This document shows, piece by piece, positions 1-7,156 of a DNA stretch of 37,253 bases. The notes under the pieces are model-generated. The model was not told the origin of the DNA. It did not search any database and saw nothing but the letters and a program-made list of their open reading frames with translations. Position 1 is the stretch's first letter. The number at the start of each line of letters is the position of its first letter. The position numbers and the translations under genes are program-made. Origin of the DNA: Trichococcus ilyis (lineage in GTDB: Bacteria > Bacillota > Bacilli > Lactobacillales > Aerococcaceae); contig NZ_FNYT01000030.1 in assembly GCF_900109135.1 (NCBI RefSeq), positions 1 to 37,253 on the forward strand. The letters are read 5' to 3'.

Positions 1-180
1 CAGGAGAGGTATGCCCATTTGAAGGAGGAAAGTTCTCAAGTGAAGAAACAACTCATTGGAATGGCGATCCAGCAGGAAGTATTTTTCTATACTTTCGTGC
101 TTTCCATCGAAAATAGGATTAAATCGCTGGCAATCCTAAAGGCTTATGAGCAATGGGTTGAAGAAAAGCACAATTTTTAA
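1..180 (+). CDS. C-terminal end of an unidentified protein (5' truncated)
   Basis: An open frame runs from base 1 to a TAA at 178-180 and gives the last 59 residues of a protein whose start lies outside the window. The segment is charged and helical, with an aromatic stretch (QEVFFYTFVLSIENRI) and the end QWVEEKHNF. The shape resembles the C-terminal helical domain of PadR-type regulators, where a long helix ends in a W-x-E-E motif, but this is only a resemblance and no DNA-binding domain is in view. It is followed by about 40 bases and then converges on the histidine kinase gene. Confidence 0.5.
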   Translation, partial: QERYAHLKEESSQVKKQLIGMAIQQEVFFYTFVLSIENRIKSLAILKAYEQWVEEKHNF

Positions 181-218
181 TTACTTGTAAAGTGGTGTAC
201 TTTTTTATAAACCCTATT

Positions 219-1616
219 TTATTTTGCCTTGGGAAGATTGATTGTAAATGTTGTGCCTTTCCCATAAATACTATCTACGGAAATAGTCCCTTGATGCGCA
301 TTCACAATGCCCTTTACAATGGAAAGGCCTATTCCTTGCCCCCCTAGTTTACTGTTTCGGGAGGGCTCCGCCATATAGAACCGTTCAAATATTTGGCCCA
401 CCTCGTCCGGATGGATTCCTTGTCCGTTGTCGATTATTCGAAAGGAAGCGGTGCCTTTACTTTGCGAAACGTAAAGGTCGATTCTTCCTCCTGAAGGGGT
501 AAACTTAATGGCATTTGCCAACAAATTAGTTAAGACCTGATGAATTTTATCCCGGTCCGCGGAAATAAAAACGCGATTACCGCTAACGGAACAGTTGAGT
601 TTATTTTCAACCAGCATGGGTTGGAAATTGTCCACGATTTGTTGGGCTAGTTCCGTAAGATCAAAGGTGGTTTTCTGTAGTTGAGACTCCTGACTTTCGA
701 GTTCGTTGATCCGATCGATTTCTCCAATCAGACGCGTAATTCGGCTTATCTCTTCGTAACAACGATAGAGCCGCTCTTCAGATATTTCCCAGACACCATC
801 TATCATGGCTTCAATATTCCCTTTCAAGGTCGTCAAAGGCGTTCTGATTTCATGGGCAATATCGGAGGACAAACGGTTTCGGATCTTCTGTTGGTGTTGA
901 AGCTGCAAGGAAAGATCATTCACTGATACCAGCAGGTCATCAATCTCCCGGATTCCTGTTTCTTCCAGAGAAAGACTGCTGTAACGCCCTTTGGCAATTT
1001 TCTGGGTAAAATCATTGATTGTGACGATGGGGGAGCTAAGCTTTTTGGACACCACTAGCGCAAAGAAGAGGGGAATGAGGAGCGATATGAAGGCCACAAA
1101 AACCAATTTACTTTCCATATCGGAAATAAAGAGGGCGTCATGTTCTGTGTAAGCATAGGGACCCACGGATTGAATCTCCATTATGCCAATTTCTTCGGTA
1201 CCATCATAAAGGGGACTACGGCTTTGCACGTAGTCACTCTCCATACCTCCCACCATTTGCTGCATATGCAGGAGATGATCCTGAACCTTGTTCTTCGCAT
1301 CTTCTTCCTCAGAAGCGGATGGGCTCCATAACAGTTGCCCGTCCTCGTCGAAAATCCTCACAATCACTGACTGTTGGAGAGCATTTCGCCCAATACGCTG
1401 AATTGCTTGCGAATTTTCTTCCCAGGTACCGTTTTGTTGATAGAGATTCTCTAAATCAGTGCTGTATTCTTCCAACTCTGACTCCTGTCTCTCCCTGACA
1501 TAGTCAGCAAAGTGGCTCTCTAGTAAGTTCAGTGTTATCCAGCTGAAGGCTCCTACCAGAATAAAAGAAAGCGAAACGAAGGAAAGGAGAAGTTGCCACT
1601 TTATTGTTCGCTTCAT
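219..1616 (-). CDS. Sensor histidine kinase, HAMP/HisKA/HATPase
   Basis: Membrane sensor kinase of 465 residues. It has TM1 at about residues 8-30, an extracytoplasmic sensor of about 135 residues, TM2 at about 170-190, a HAMP linker, a HisKA helix with phospho-acceptor H255 in SSDIAHEIRTPL, and a HATPase domain with N-box (NLLANAIKFTP), DNGQGI and GGQGIGLSI. This is the standard BaeS/PhoR-like architecture. It overlaps the upstream response regulator by 4 bases, so the pair is translationally coupled. The sensor domain is acidic and holds several Met and His residues (HLLHMQQMVGGM), which would suit a metal or envelope-stress signal given the neighbours, but the ligand is inference. The targets may be the adjacent envelope metal genes. 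Confidence 0.9.
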   Translation of the reverse strand: MKRTIKWQLLLSFVSLSFILVGAFSWITLNLLESHFADYVRERQESELEEYSTDLENLYQQNGTWEENSQAIQRIGRNALQQSVIVRIFDEDGQLLWSPSASEEEDAKNKVQDHLLHMQQMVGGMESDYVQSRSPLYDGTEEIGIMEIQSVGPYAYTEHDALFISDMESKLVFVAFISLLIPLFFALVVSKKLSSPIVTINDFTQKIAKGRYSSLSLEETGIREIDDLLVSVNDLSLQLQHQQKIRNRLSSDIAHEIRTPLTTLKGNIEAMIDGVWEISEERLYRCYEEISRITRLIGEIDRINELESQESQLQKTTFDLTELAQQIVDNFQPMLVENKLNCSVSGNRVFISADRDKIHQVLTNLLANAIKFTPSGGRIDLYVSQSKGTASFRIIDNGQGIHPDEVGQIFERFYMAEPSRNSKLGGQGIGLSIVKGIVNAHQGTISVDSIYGKGTTFTINLPKAK

Positions 1617-2299
1617 TTTTGACCACCAAATCGGTATCCCTCTCCATAGATTGTCAGGATATAGTAGGGGGTTCGCGTATCATCATCTTCTATCTTTTGT
1701 CGCAGGTTCTTAATATGGACATCAATGACTCGATCTGTTCCGTCAAAATCTAATCCTTTTACGACCTGCAAGAGCTGTTGCCTAGGGAAAATCTGCTGAG
1801 GATGTGACGCCAGAAGAGTCAGCAACCTGTACTCAGTTGGCGTTAGTCCCACTTCTACGCCCTTTTTGAATACTTGCTTGTTATCGGGATAGATTTCCAA
1901 TAAACCACCTTCGAAGGACCATTTCACCTCTTGGGGTTCCGGATGTGAGCGTCGCAGTACAGTCTGTACTCGGGCCACCAGTTCTTTGGGGCTGAAGGGT
2001 TTCGTCATATAATGGTCCGCGCCGATTTGCAGTCCGCTCAGGATATCCTGTTCCGTTGTTCTCGCCGTCAGCATAATCACAGGCACGCTGGAGGATTTTC
2101 TTATTCTTCGGCAGACCTCAAGACCGGAGATATCCGGCAGCATGAGGTCCAGGACGATGAGATCCGGCCGGATGGTTTCGGCTTTCCGCAAGGCTTCTTC
2201 TCCGTCCATGGCTCTGAATACTTGGTAATTTTTAGCAACCAAGTACGCCTCTACAATCTCCAAAATGTTTTCCTCGTCATCTACAATCAAAATTTTCAT
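1613..2299 (-). CDS. OmpR/PhoB-family response regulator
   Basis: Response regulator of 228 residues. The receiver domain has the acidic pair D7/D8, phospho-acceptor D51 (VLDLMLPD) and the conserved MTKPFSP lysine. A winged-helix DNA-binding domain follows, with EYRLLTLLA, DRVIDVHIKNLRQKI and the end IYGEGYRF. The start at 2299 (MKILIVDD) is chosen over an ATG 18 bases upstream because a GGAGGG ribosome-binding site sits 7 bases before it and inside the longer version. Its 3' end overlaps the histidine kinase start (ATGA). Likely partner: the kinase at 219-1616. Confidence 0.92.
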   Translation of the reverse strand: MKILIVDDEENILEIVEAYLVAKNYQVFRAMDGEEALRKAETIRPDLIVLDLMLPDISGLEVCRRIRKSSSVPVIMLTARTTEQDILSGLQIGADHYMTKPFSPKELVARVQTVLRRSHPEPQEVKWSFEGGLLEIYPDNKQVFKKGVEVGLTPTEYRLLTLLASHPQQIFPRQQLLQVVKGLDFDGTDRVIDVHIKNLRQKIEDDDTRTPYYILTIYGEGYRFGGQK

Positions 2300-2631
2300 A
2301 TGTTTTCCCTCCATCATTCACACGATTGATTCTGTACTACTAAAAATTGTCCCACCGCACCATCTTTCCTGAGCAATGCACGATGGTAGTTTTCCAATAT
2401 TGCTGAATTGAGTTTACCTTTTCATTGTGTGGGTTTTATGGAGTAGAAGATGTCCTATTGTTTTTAAAGAAGCAGTAGGAAAAGTTCTGTCGGCCTATTA
2501 ATGCCTTTAGAACTACTGCAAATTTTTGTTTTTTCTTTCTCCATACGCCCTACACAATCATGCGCTATCTTAGTAGTGAATGGTTGTGTACGATCCGATA
2601 GAGGCATAATGCAGATAAGGAGTGTTAGAAA
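2300..2631. other. Divergent intergenic region
   Basis: About 330 bases separate the minus-strand two-component operon from the plus-strand adenylate-kinase-like gene. No convincing ORF is seen on either strand. A weak -10-like CATAAT lies near 2607, about 25 bases before the kinase-like gene, whose ribosome-binding site is AAGGAG near 2618. No strong palindrome was recognised. The region must hold promoters for both directions. Confidence 0.4.
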
Positions 2632-3198
2632 ATGAATATCATTATAATGGGAATGCCCGGCGCTGGAATGGGAACCCAAGCGAGGGAAATCGCAGTTACC
2701 TATCAGATTCCGTATATCTCTACAGGTGAAATCTTCCGATCCTTCGCTGAGATGGGTAGTCCGATCGGTCTAGAAGTCAAAACATTCATGGATATGGGAA
2801 AACTAGTCCCCGATAGATTGGTCAATAAACTCCTCTGGGATCGCATGGGAGAGGATGACATGAAAGAGGGTTTCGTTTTGGAGGGATATCCGCGAACGCG
2901 TCAGCAAGCGGAAGCGTTAGAAGCATATCTGGAAAGCAAAAGACTGTCGCTGGATGTTGTCCTCTATCTGGCTGTTGGGAAAGAGGTCTTACGGAAAAGA
3001 TTAGAAAAGAGGATCGATTCGCCCTGGTCAGAGGATAAATCAGAAGTCATAGAAAGACGGCTACAAGTGAGTGAGCTCGAAATGGAAGCACTGACGGGTT
3101 TCTATCAGGAAGCGGGAATCGTTTCTATGGTCAATGGCGAACAAAAGCCCGACATTGTATTCGAAAAGATACAAGGAGTTCTTCAGTTTCATTCTTAA
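2632..3198 (+). CDS. Adenylate-kinase-like protein with altered P-loop
   Basis: A 188-residue member of the adenylate kinase fold. Seen: P-loop region GMPGAGMGTQA at residues 7-17, NMP-binding segment ISTGEIFR, an FVLEGYPRTRQQAE motif (FxLDGFPRT in true Adk), and a C-terminal RRL...FYQ segment. It differs from housekeeping Adk in two ways. The Walker A lysine is methionine (codon ATG, residue 13), and the zinc/LID domain is missing, replaced by a short DSPWSEDKS loop. In the family that lysine contacts the phosphates, so normal phosphotransfer would be expected to be poor. This may be a nucleotide-binding regulatory protein rather than an enzyme. It stands alone with its own ribosome-binding site, next to a two-component system. 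Confidence 0.8.
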   Translation: MNIIIMGMPGAGMGTQAREIAVTYQIPYISTGEIFRSFAEMGSPIGLEVKTFMDMGKLVPDRLVNKLLWDRMGEDDMKEGFVLEGYPRTRQQAEALEAYLESKRLSLDVVLYLAVGKEVLRKRLEKRIDSPWSEDKSEVIERRLQVSELEMEALTGFYQEAGIVSMVNGEQKPDIVFEKIQGVLQFHS

Positions 3199-3270
3199 TG
3201 TGGGGTCGTTCTAATCCAGAAAATAATCTTCCTATTGGGTGAATGTCCTGATGAAAAGGTAGAAATCACG

Positions 3271-3310
3271 AAAAAAAAGCATGGAGACTTTTGTCTGCAT
3301 GCTTTTTCTT
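3271..3310. terminator. Bidirectional terminator between convergent genes
   Basis: An AGCATG...CATGCT stem with an inner AGAC/GTCT pairing and TTTT loop is flanked by an A-run on the left and a T-run on the right. It can therefore end transcription of the adenylate-kinase-like gene (plus) and the small membrane protein (minus). Confidence 0.8.
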
Positions 3311-3333
3311 AAGGTTTATTTTTTTTACCACTG

Positions 3334-3510
3334 TTAAACATATTCGATGATGCCGCGTTTAAGCATCTCTTTCCTCATAGCCTCATTTTCCACCCGCAAT
3401 CGTTTTACGTCTGCTCTTAAAACAGCATTATATTTACGAACTGCACTTACGATTACCATCGTCAAAACAGGAACCAGTAGTACTAAAATGATAAATAGAG
3501 TTGTTTGCAT
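3334..3510 (-). CDS. Small membrane protein, 58 residues
   Basis: A short minus-strand ORF starts at the ATG at 3510 and ends with TAA at 3334-3336. It has a good ribosome-binding site (AGAAGGA, 8 bases upstream). The product has one N-terminal membrane helix (residues about 4-24) and a charged, probably coiled-coil tail (ADVKRLRVENEAMRKEMLKR), ending GIIEYV. The layout resembles small single-span proteins that scaffold or modulate a membrane partner, such as septum or phage-shock-type miniproteins. I do not recognise the family. Support comes from the start signal, the clean TM-plus-coil design and the terminator directly downstream. A longer plus-strand frame over the same bases looks like a shadow. 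Confidence 0.65.
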   Translation of the reverse strand: MQTTLFIILVLLVPVLTMVIVSAVRKYNAVLRADVKRLRVENEAMRKEMLKRGIIEYV

Positions 3511-3672
3511 AGTCTATGTCCTTCTTTCTGGATTGTTTTTTTTAGATTTCATAGTCATAGCATACTAGGTGATTATGTAGACTGTATGAAGAAGCAAAAC
3601 TCCATTAAATCTACACATTGCTCCGGTATATTAGGGTTAACAAATCCTCAAAGTATGGATAAGTAGTAAGAA

Positions 3673-3702
3673 TTGGCGTTTAGTAAGTGAGGGTACTATT
3701 AA
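3673..3702 (+). promoter_or_regulatory. Promoter of first PepSY-SHOCT module
   Basis: TTGGCG at 3673-3678 and TATTAA at 3697-3702 are spaced by 18 bases. The same -35 and following TTTAGTAA are kept at the second copy (16695-16724), where the -10 is a consensus TATAAT. Confidence 0.55.
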
Positions 3703-3820
3703 AAATGTAGAGGCGTAATTGATGCCATGGATTTCAGTAAGCACAATTTATCCAATTTTCTAAAGACGAGGTGCCGATTCAAAATCGCTTTAAGGCTTAC
3801 CGAAGAAAGAAGGCAGGGAT
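3703..3820 (+). promoter_or_regulatory. Conserved 5' leader, possibly structured RNA
   Basis: About 118 bases of untranslated leader precede the PepSY-like gene and are shared in pattern with 16725-16848. A hairpin at 3712-3726 (GGCGT/ATGCC) has a counterpart at 16737-16752 (GTCGT/ACGAC), with one G-C to T-A covarying pair and one G-T to G-C change. Further conserved blocks are CAGTAAGC and GGTGCCGAT followed by a matching ATC...GGC arm. The paired changes suggest an RNA structure under selection. Function unknown. Confidence 0.5.
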
Positions 3821-4510
3821 ATGAAAAACAAGCATCAATTAGTGTGGGGTGTGATCCTGTTTGGTGCGCTTGCTGTATTGATTGTTTACAGCAGCGGGTT
3901 GTTTTTGCTGGCAAAAAATGCGGGAACAGACGTTTATACGCAAGGGTTTTACAACAGCGGCATGATGGGTGGCAGAGTCAACAGCAACCAGAACAGCAGT
4001 GGCGAGAAATTGACGCCGGATCAGATTTTGTCGGATGTCGAAAATTATTTGAAGGGCTATGGAAATAATCTTCAAGTGGCAGATATTTTTGTCTTCACCG
4101 ATGCGGATTACTACGTTTCGGTGGAAGAGAAAGATACCGGCAGAGGGGCCATGGAACTCTTGGTCAATCCTTATACGGGACAGATCTACCCCGAGCCGGG
4201 TACCAACATGATGTGGAATGAGAAATACAGCATGATGATGGGAGGATCCTTCCGCTACAATGCGAATGCAACGGATACGGCAACTGTGAACCGAACAGAA
4301 GCAGTCAAAATTGCGGATGATTTTGTGAAGAGTCAGTTGGGCGAAGCTTTTTCGGTTCCGGGTGAGGGGCACGCATTTTATGGTTATTACACTTTTCATA
4401 TCAAGGAAGACGACAAAGTAATCGGGATGCTCAGTGTCAATGACCTTACCGGAGAAGTCTGGTACCATGATTGGCATGGCGATTTGGAACAAGTGATTTC
4501 TGAACATTAA
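3821..4510 (+). CDS. Met-rich membrane-anchored PepSY-like protein, copy 1
   Basis: A 229-residue protein with one N-terminal membrane anchor (about residues 9-32) and an extracytoplasmic domain. Methionine clusters (SGMMGGR, NMMWNEKYSMMMGG) suggest soft-metal binding, as in Cu(I)/Ag(I) proteins. The C-terminal part (EAVKIADDFV...YYTFHIKEDDKVIGMLSVNDLTGEVWYH) has the alternating pattern of a PepSY-type domain, and the middle (VSVEEKDTGRGAMELLVNPYTGQIYPEPG) looks like a related half. The ribosome-binding site is AGAAGGCAGGG. A SHOCT gene follows 20 bases later. A close paralogue sits at 16849-17541 with the same partner. A role in envelope metal handling is inference from Met content and neighbours. 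Confidence 0.75.
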   Translation: MKNKHQLVWGVILFGALAVLIVYSSGLFLLAKNAGTDVYTQGFYNSGMMGGRVNSNQNSSGEKLTPDQILSDVENYLKGYGNNLQVADIFVFTDADYYVSVEEKDTGRGAMELLVNPYTGQIYPEPGTNMMWNEKYSMMMGGSFRYNANATDTATVNRTEAVKIADDFVKSQLGEAFSVPGEGHAFYGYYTFHIKEDDKVIGMLSVNDLTGEVWYHDWHGDLEQVISEH

Positions 4511-4530
4511 CAGAAAGAGGAGTGGGAAAA

Positions 4531-4770
4531 ATGATGAATTATTATGGTTATGACATGATGGGCGGTTGGGGAATTTTCATGATGATTATCCTGGTAATCT
4601 TAATCGTTATTATCGTATACGCGGTGATGAAGCTAGTCCAAGGAGGCAATAATGCTGGCACAACTTCAAATGGCCGGGATGAGACACTTGAAATCCTTGA
4701 TCAGCGTTATGCAAAAGGAGAATTATCAGACGAAGAATACCAACAAAAGAAGAAAATATTGAAAAGTTAG
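4531..4770 (+). CDS. SHOCT-domain miniprotein with membrane anchor, copy 1
   Basis: A 79-residue protein: MMNYYGYDMMGGW at the N-terminus, one membrane helix (about residues 13-36), a glycine/asparagine linker and a C-terminal SHOCT motif (LEILDQRYAKGELSDEEYQQKKKIL). The start at 4531 is preferred to a GTG at 4522 because AGGAG lies 8 bases before it and the paralogue at 17561 begins at the same point. SHOCT helices are often found at the ends of membrane proteins and are thought to mediate oligomerisation. It is the second gene of a duplicated two-gene module. Confidence 0.85.
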   Translation: MMNYYGYDMMGGWGIFMMIILVILIVIIVYAVMKLVQGGNNAGTTSNGRDETLEILDQRYAKGELSDEEYQQKKKILKS

Positions 4771-4838
4771 TTGGGTAAGTCTGAAGTTTCATGCTCGAAC
4801 TGAGTTTTCTCAAAAATATATTCCGGAAATGAACTATT

Positions 4839-4893
4839 CATATCAAAAAGCCAAGATCATATACAAATCTTGGCTTTTTGATATGATTTTTTT
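4839..4893 (+). terminator. Terminator after PepSY-SHOCT module 1
   Basis: A perfect 19-base stem (4839-4857 with 4867-4885) and 9-base loop, followed by an A/T-rich run with seven T residues. It lies between the SHOCT gene and the next small gene. Confidence 0.9.
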
Positions 4894-4968
4894 CTACATA
4901 AAATCAACACATTCATATATTATTATAAAAACAGAAACATAAAATAAATCAAAGCAAGGGGATAAATT

Positions 4969-5250
4969 ATGCACCACCATGAAAGTAAAGAAGAGAAATC
5001 AGGAACGCATAAACACAGTCCATTACATCATATGATCCATATGATTATTTGTTGTGGCCTACCAATACTGATTATAGTATCAATACCATTTATTGCTAAA
5101 TATAATCTCGGACTTGCTACTATATTAGGAGTTATTGCGCCATTTATATGCCCCATTATGATGGGAGGAATGATGCTATCAATGCTAGGTGGTAAGAAAA
5201 AGGAAAACTGTTGTTCGAAAAAAGAAAGTGATACTGTACCGGAAGAGTGA
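4969..5250 (+). CDS. Small His/Cys-rich membrane protein (DUF2933-like)
   Basis: A 93-residue protein starting MHHHESKEEKSGTHKHSPLHHMIHM, followed by two membrane helices (about residues 24-44 and 48-72) that contain CCGLP and CPIMMGGMM, and a basic-to-acidic tail with a CC pair (KENCCSKKES). The order of a His-rich start, a CGLP-like first helix and a CP in the second helix resembles DUF2933-type proteins that travel with copper and other metal-resistance genes. The His, Cys and Met content supports metal binding. The start follows AAGGGG. It stands alone between a strong terminator and a long spacer, with no recognisable CopY-type operator upstream. Confidence 0.7.
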   Translation: MHHHESKEEKSGTHKHSPLHHMIHMIICCGLPILIIVSIPFIAKYNLGLATILGVIAPFICPIMMGGMMLSMLGGKKKENCCSKKESDTVPEE

Positions 5251-5532
5251 GCGATTTTTTTGTAGGAAGCCATTAAAGCATCTAAAAATTGAAGGAATAG
5301 TTTTTAAATAAAAAAGTGGGGCCCAAATAATGGCTACGAATTAATGCGACATTTTTTTGGATACCGATTGTATGCATCTGATTGTGCTGTACTTGACTAC
5401 TAAAAATGAACCTATAGCCCTGACTAGGTAAATTGATTATAAGACTAATTATTTGACTATTGAAAAAAGGAAGGACAGAATGTGTAATGTAGAGTACTTT
5501 CGATAATAGTCAATAAAGGAGGGTAATGAAAC
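5251..5532. other. Intergenic region upstream of the lipoprotein
   Basis: About 280 bases with no supported gene. Short A/T-rich repeats such as GACTACTAAAA and GACTATTGAAAA occur (about 5395 and 5455). No CopY-type box was found. The ribosome-binding site AGGAGGG for the next gene lies at 5518-5524. Confidence 0.4.
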
Positions 5533-6132
5533 ATGTATAAGAACCGATTGATAAAAAGTATCCTAGGTCTTTCTACATTAGTATTATTGGCCGCATGTTC
5601 TATTGATCAAGATGGAGACGTAGATTCTGAGTCCGTGGGAAATATTTCATCAGATATAGAAAGTATTGCTTCTACTTCGAATATGGGTGAAATGATGCAT
5701 GATGATTCTGGAGAAATACCAGAAGGATTACTAGCAGCAGAAAACCCAACATATCGGATAGGGGACATTGTTACCATCAATTCAGACCATATGACAGGAA
5801 TGCAGGGTGCAGAGGCTACTATTGTAGGGGCATTCGACACTACAGTTTACGAAGTATCCTTCAATCCAACTAATGGTGATCCGCGAGTAACAAACCATCA
5901 ATGGGTTATCAAGGAAGAAATAGCTGAAGCAAAAGATGTCGAAGAACCACTGGAACCTGGCACAGAGGTTACGCTGGAAGCGAGTCATATGGAAGGCATG
6001 CAAGATGCAACTGCCACGATAGAATCAGCAGAAGACACTACCGTATATATGGTTGACTTTGAGCCGACCACAGGGGAAGAAATGGTCAGGAACCATAAAT
6101 GGGTAACAGAGGCTGAACTATCGCCCAATTAA
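5533..6132 (+). CDS. Lipoprotein with two DUF1541 domains (YdhK-like)
   Basis: A 199-residue secreted lipoprotein. It has an N-terminal signal with lipobox LLAAC (acylated C22), an acidic spacer and two DUF1541 repeats at about residues 73-130 and 137-196. Each has the pattern HMxGMxxAxATIxxAxDTTVYxVxFxPTxG followed by VxNHxWV. The family (Bacillus YdhK type) recurs near metal-resistance genes, and the HMxGM and NHxW motifs suggest metal binding, though no biochemical role is firmly known to me. AGGAGGG lies before the start. The island also encodes an accessory signal peptidase II (12321-12809), which could process this lipoprotein. Confidence 0.9.
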   Translation: MYKNRLIKSILGLSTLVLLAACSIDQDGDVDSESVGNISSDIESIASTSNMGEMMHDDSGEIPEGLLAAENPTYRIGDIVTINSDHMTGMQGAEATIVGAFDTTVYEVSFNPTNGDPRVTNHQWVIKEEIAEAKDVEEPLEPGTEVTLEASHMEGMQDATATIESAEDTTVYMVDFEPTTGEEMVRNHKWVTEAELSPN

Positions 6133-6212
6133 ATGTTTACCTTTCCAGCATTGAAGAGATAAAGATTATCTGTTACTTGATCAAATAGATCATATATTAA
6201 AGAAACATTGGA

Positions 6213-6265
6213 CAAAAAATAAAGGGCAAGATTCACATAAGTGAGTTTTGCCCTTTATTTTTGTC
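6213..6265 (+). terminator. Terminator after the DUF1541 lipoprotein
   Basis: AAATAAAGGGCAA pairs with TTGCCCTTTATTT around an imperfect inner stem, followed by a T-rich run. Flanking A-run and T-run would let it act in both directions. Confidence 0.85.
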
Positions 6266-6402
6266 TAAAAATTAGGTGGTCTTTATTATCTGTAGTTTTG
6301 GGGTGTACCCAAAATCACCACCTGTAAAATGTTGATTTTATTGGATTTTTAATGTGGAGTACATGTGTCGAATAAATCGAGTTCGAGAAAGGGGGAAAAC
6401 AG

Positions 6403-6932
6403 ATGAACATCGGATAAGCACGTGTGTCCACCACAGACCAGAAGCTGGACCGACAGATCAAAGTCCTGAAAAAAGCAAGGCAGAAAAAATATTTTAAGAG
6501 AGAATGTCCGGTAAAAGTATGACAGATCGTGAGGAGTTTCAGCAGGCTTTGGGGTTCCTGCGAGAGAAAGATGTCCTGATTGTGGAGTCATTGGATCGAC
6601 TGGGTCGAAACTATGATGATATCGGTCAGATGGAACAATAGCGCCTGGATCGGAAAGAAATTGGACTCCAAGTATTGAATTTACCGATTCTGAACCATGA
6701 CCTGGGAGATCCTAATCTGCAGAAACTAATTCGGAATATGACTTTATAGTTGCTGTCCTGGACCGCCCAAAACGAATGCGGAGAAATATTGCCGGTCGCC
6801 TATCAATTGAAATCGGATATAACTTATCAACTCCTGTTAAGTAGACAAGAAATCCCGGCTCTGTGGGCACTGCTGAACAATTTGAATCGGAACAAAAAAA
6901 CTTCCCGCCTTGAAAATACGCCTCTAAAATAA
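6403..6932 (+). pseudogene. Decayed serine resolvase
   Basis: Pieces of a Tn3/pin-type resolvase can be read across frames: ARVSTTDQKLDRQI, MTDREEFQQALGFLREKD, VESLDRLGRN and a later LNLPIL...NLQKLIRN. It has an in-frame TAA after four codons, a frameshift near 6510 and further stops near 6640 and 6748. The 3' part (about 6750-6932) no longer carries a recognisable helix-turn-helix. Its sequence differs from the intact recombinase at 22784, so it is a separate acquisition. It marks the left edge of the most mosaic part of the island. Confidence 0.8.
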
Positions 6933-6978
6933 CCCAATTTAAAAATAGAGGTTGGGACAGAAGTATTAAAAAAGAGAA

Positions 6979-7030
6979 AAAATCGCATGAATCAAACTGA
7001 CAAATGTTGATTTCATGCGATTTCTATTTT
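6979..7030. terminator. Terminator hairpin 3' of the DUF2703 gene
   Basis: AAATCGCATGAA.TCAA pairs with TTGATTTCATGCGATTT across an 11-base loop, with A-rich and T-rich flanks. It can end the minus-strand mercury-type operon remnant and the plus-strand resolvase remnant. A GTTGGGACAGAA stretch just before it resembles the intergenic GGGACA elements near 33400 and 37040. Confidence 0.75.
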
Positions 7031-7156
7031 TCTATTAGCTAATTTCCGCCAAAATTTGATTTATGTCACAGTTCTATTTTTGCAGATTCTTCTTATCTGT
7101 GACTGTTCATTGGGTGAGAGTAAAATCGTTCCCTTCTGAATCAAACGTCACCGATC

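Noticed and set aside
3347-3568. Plus-strand 73-codon ORF near the membrane miniprotein
   Set aside because: No ribosome-binding site and low-complexity product; the minus-strand 58-codon ORF has the better start signal and structure.
3703-3820. Known riboswitch or T-box as the shared leader
   Set aside because: No T-box motif or recognisable riboswitch core was seen; only the local hairpins and blocks described are supported.
3839-4507. Minus-strand ORF opposite the PepSY-like gene
   Set aside because: The plus-strand gene is conserved as a paralogue at 16849, whereas the minus frame is broken there into short pieces.
5251-5532. Possible CopY/CopR-type copper operator
   Set aside because: No TACAnnTGTA box was found here or at either PepSY module promoter, so copper control by CopY cannot be claimed.
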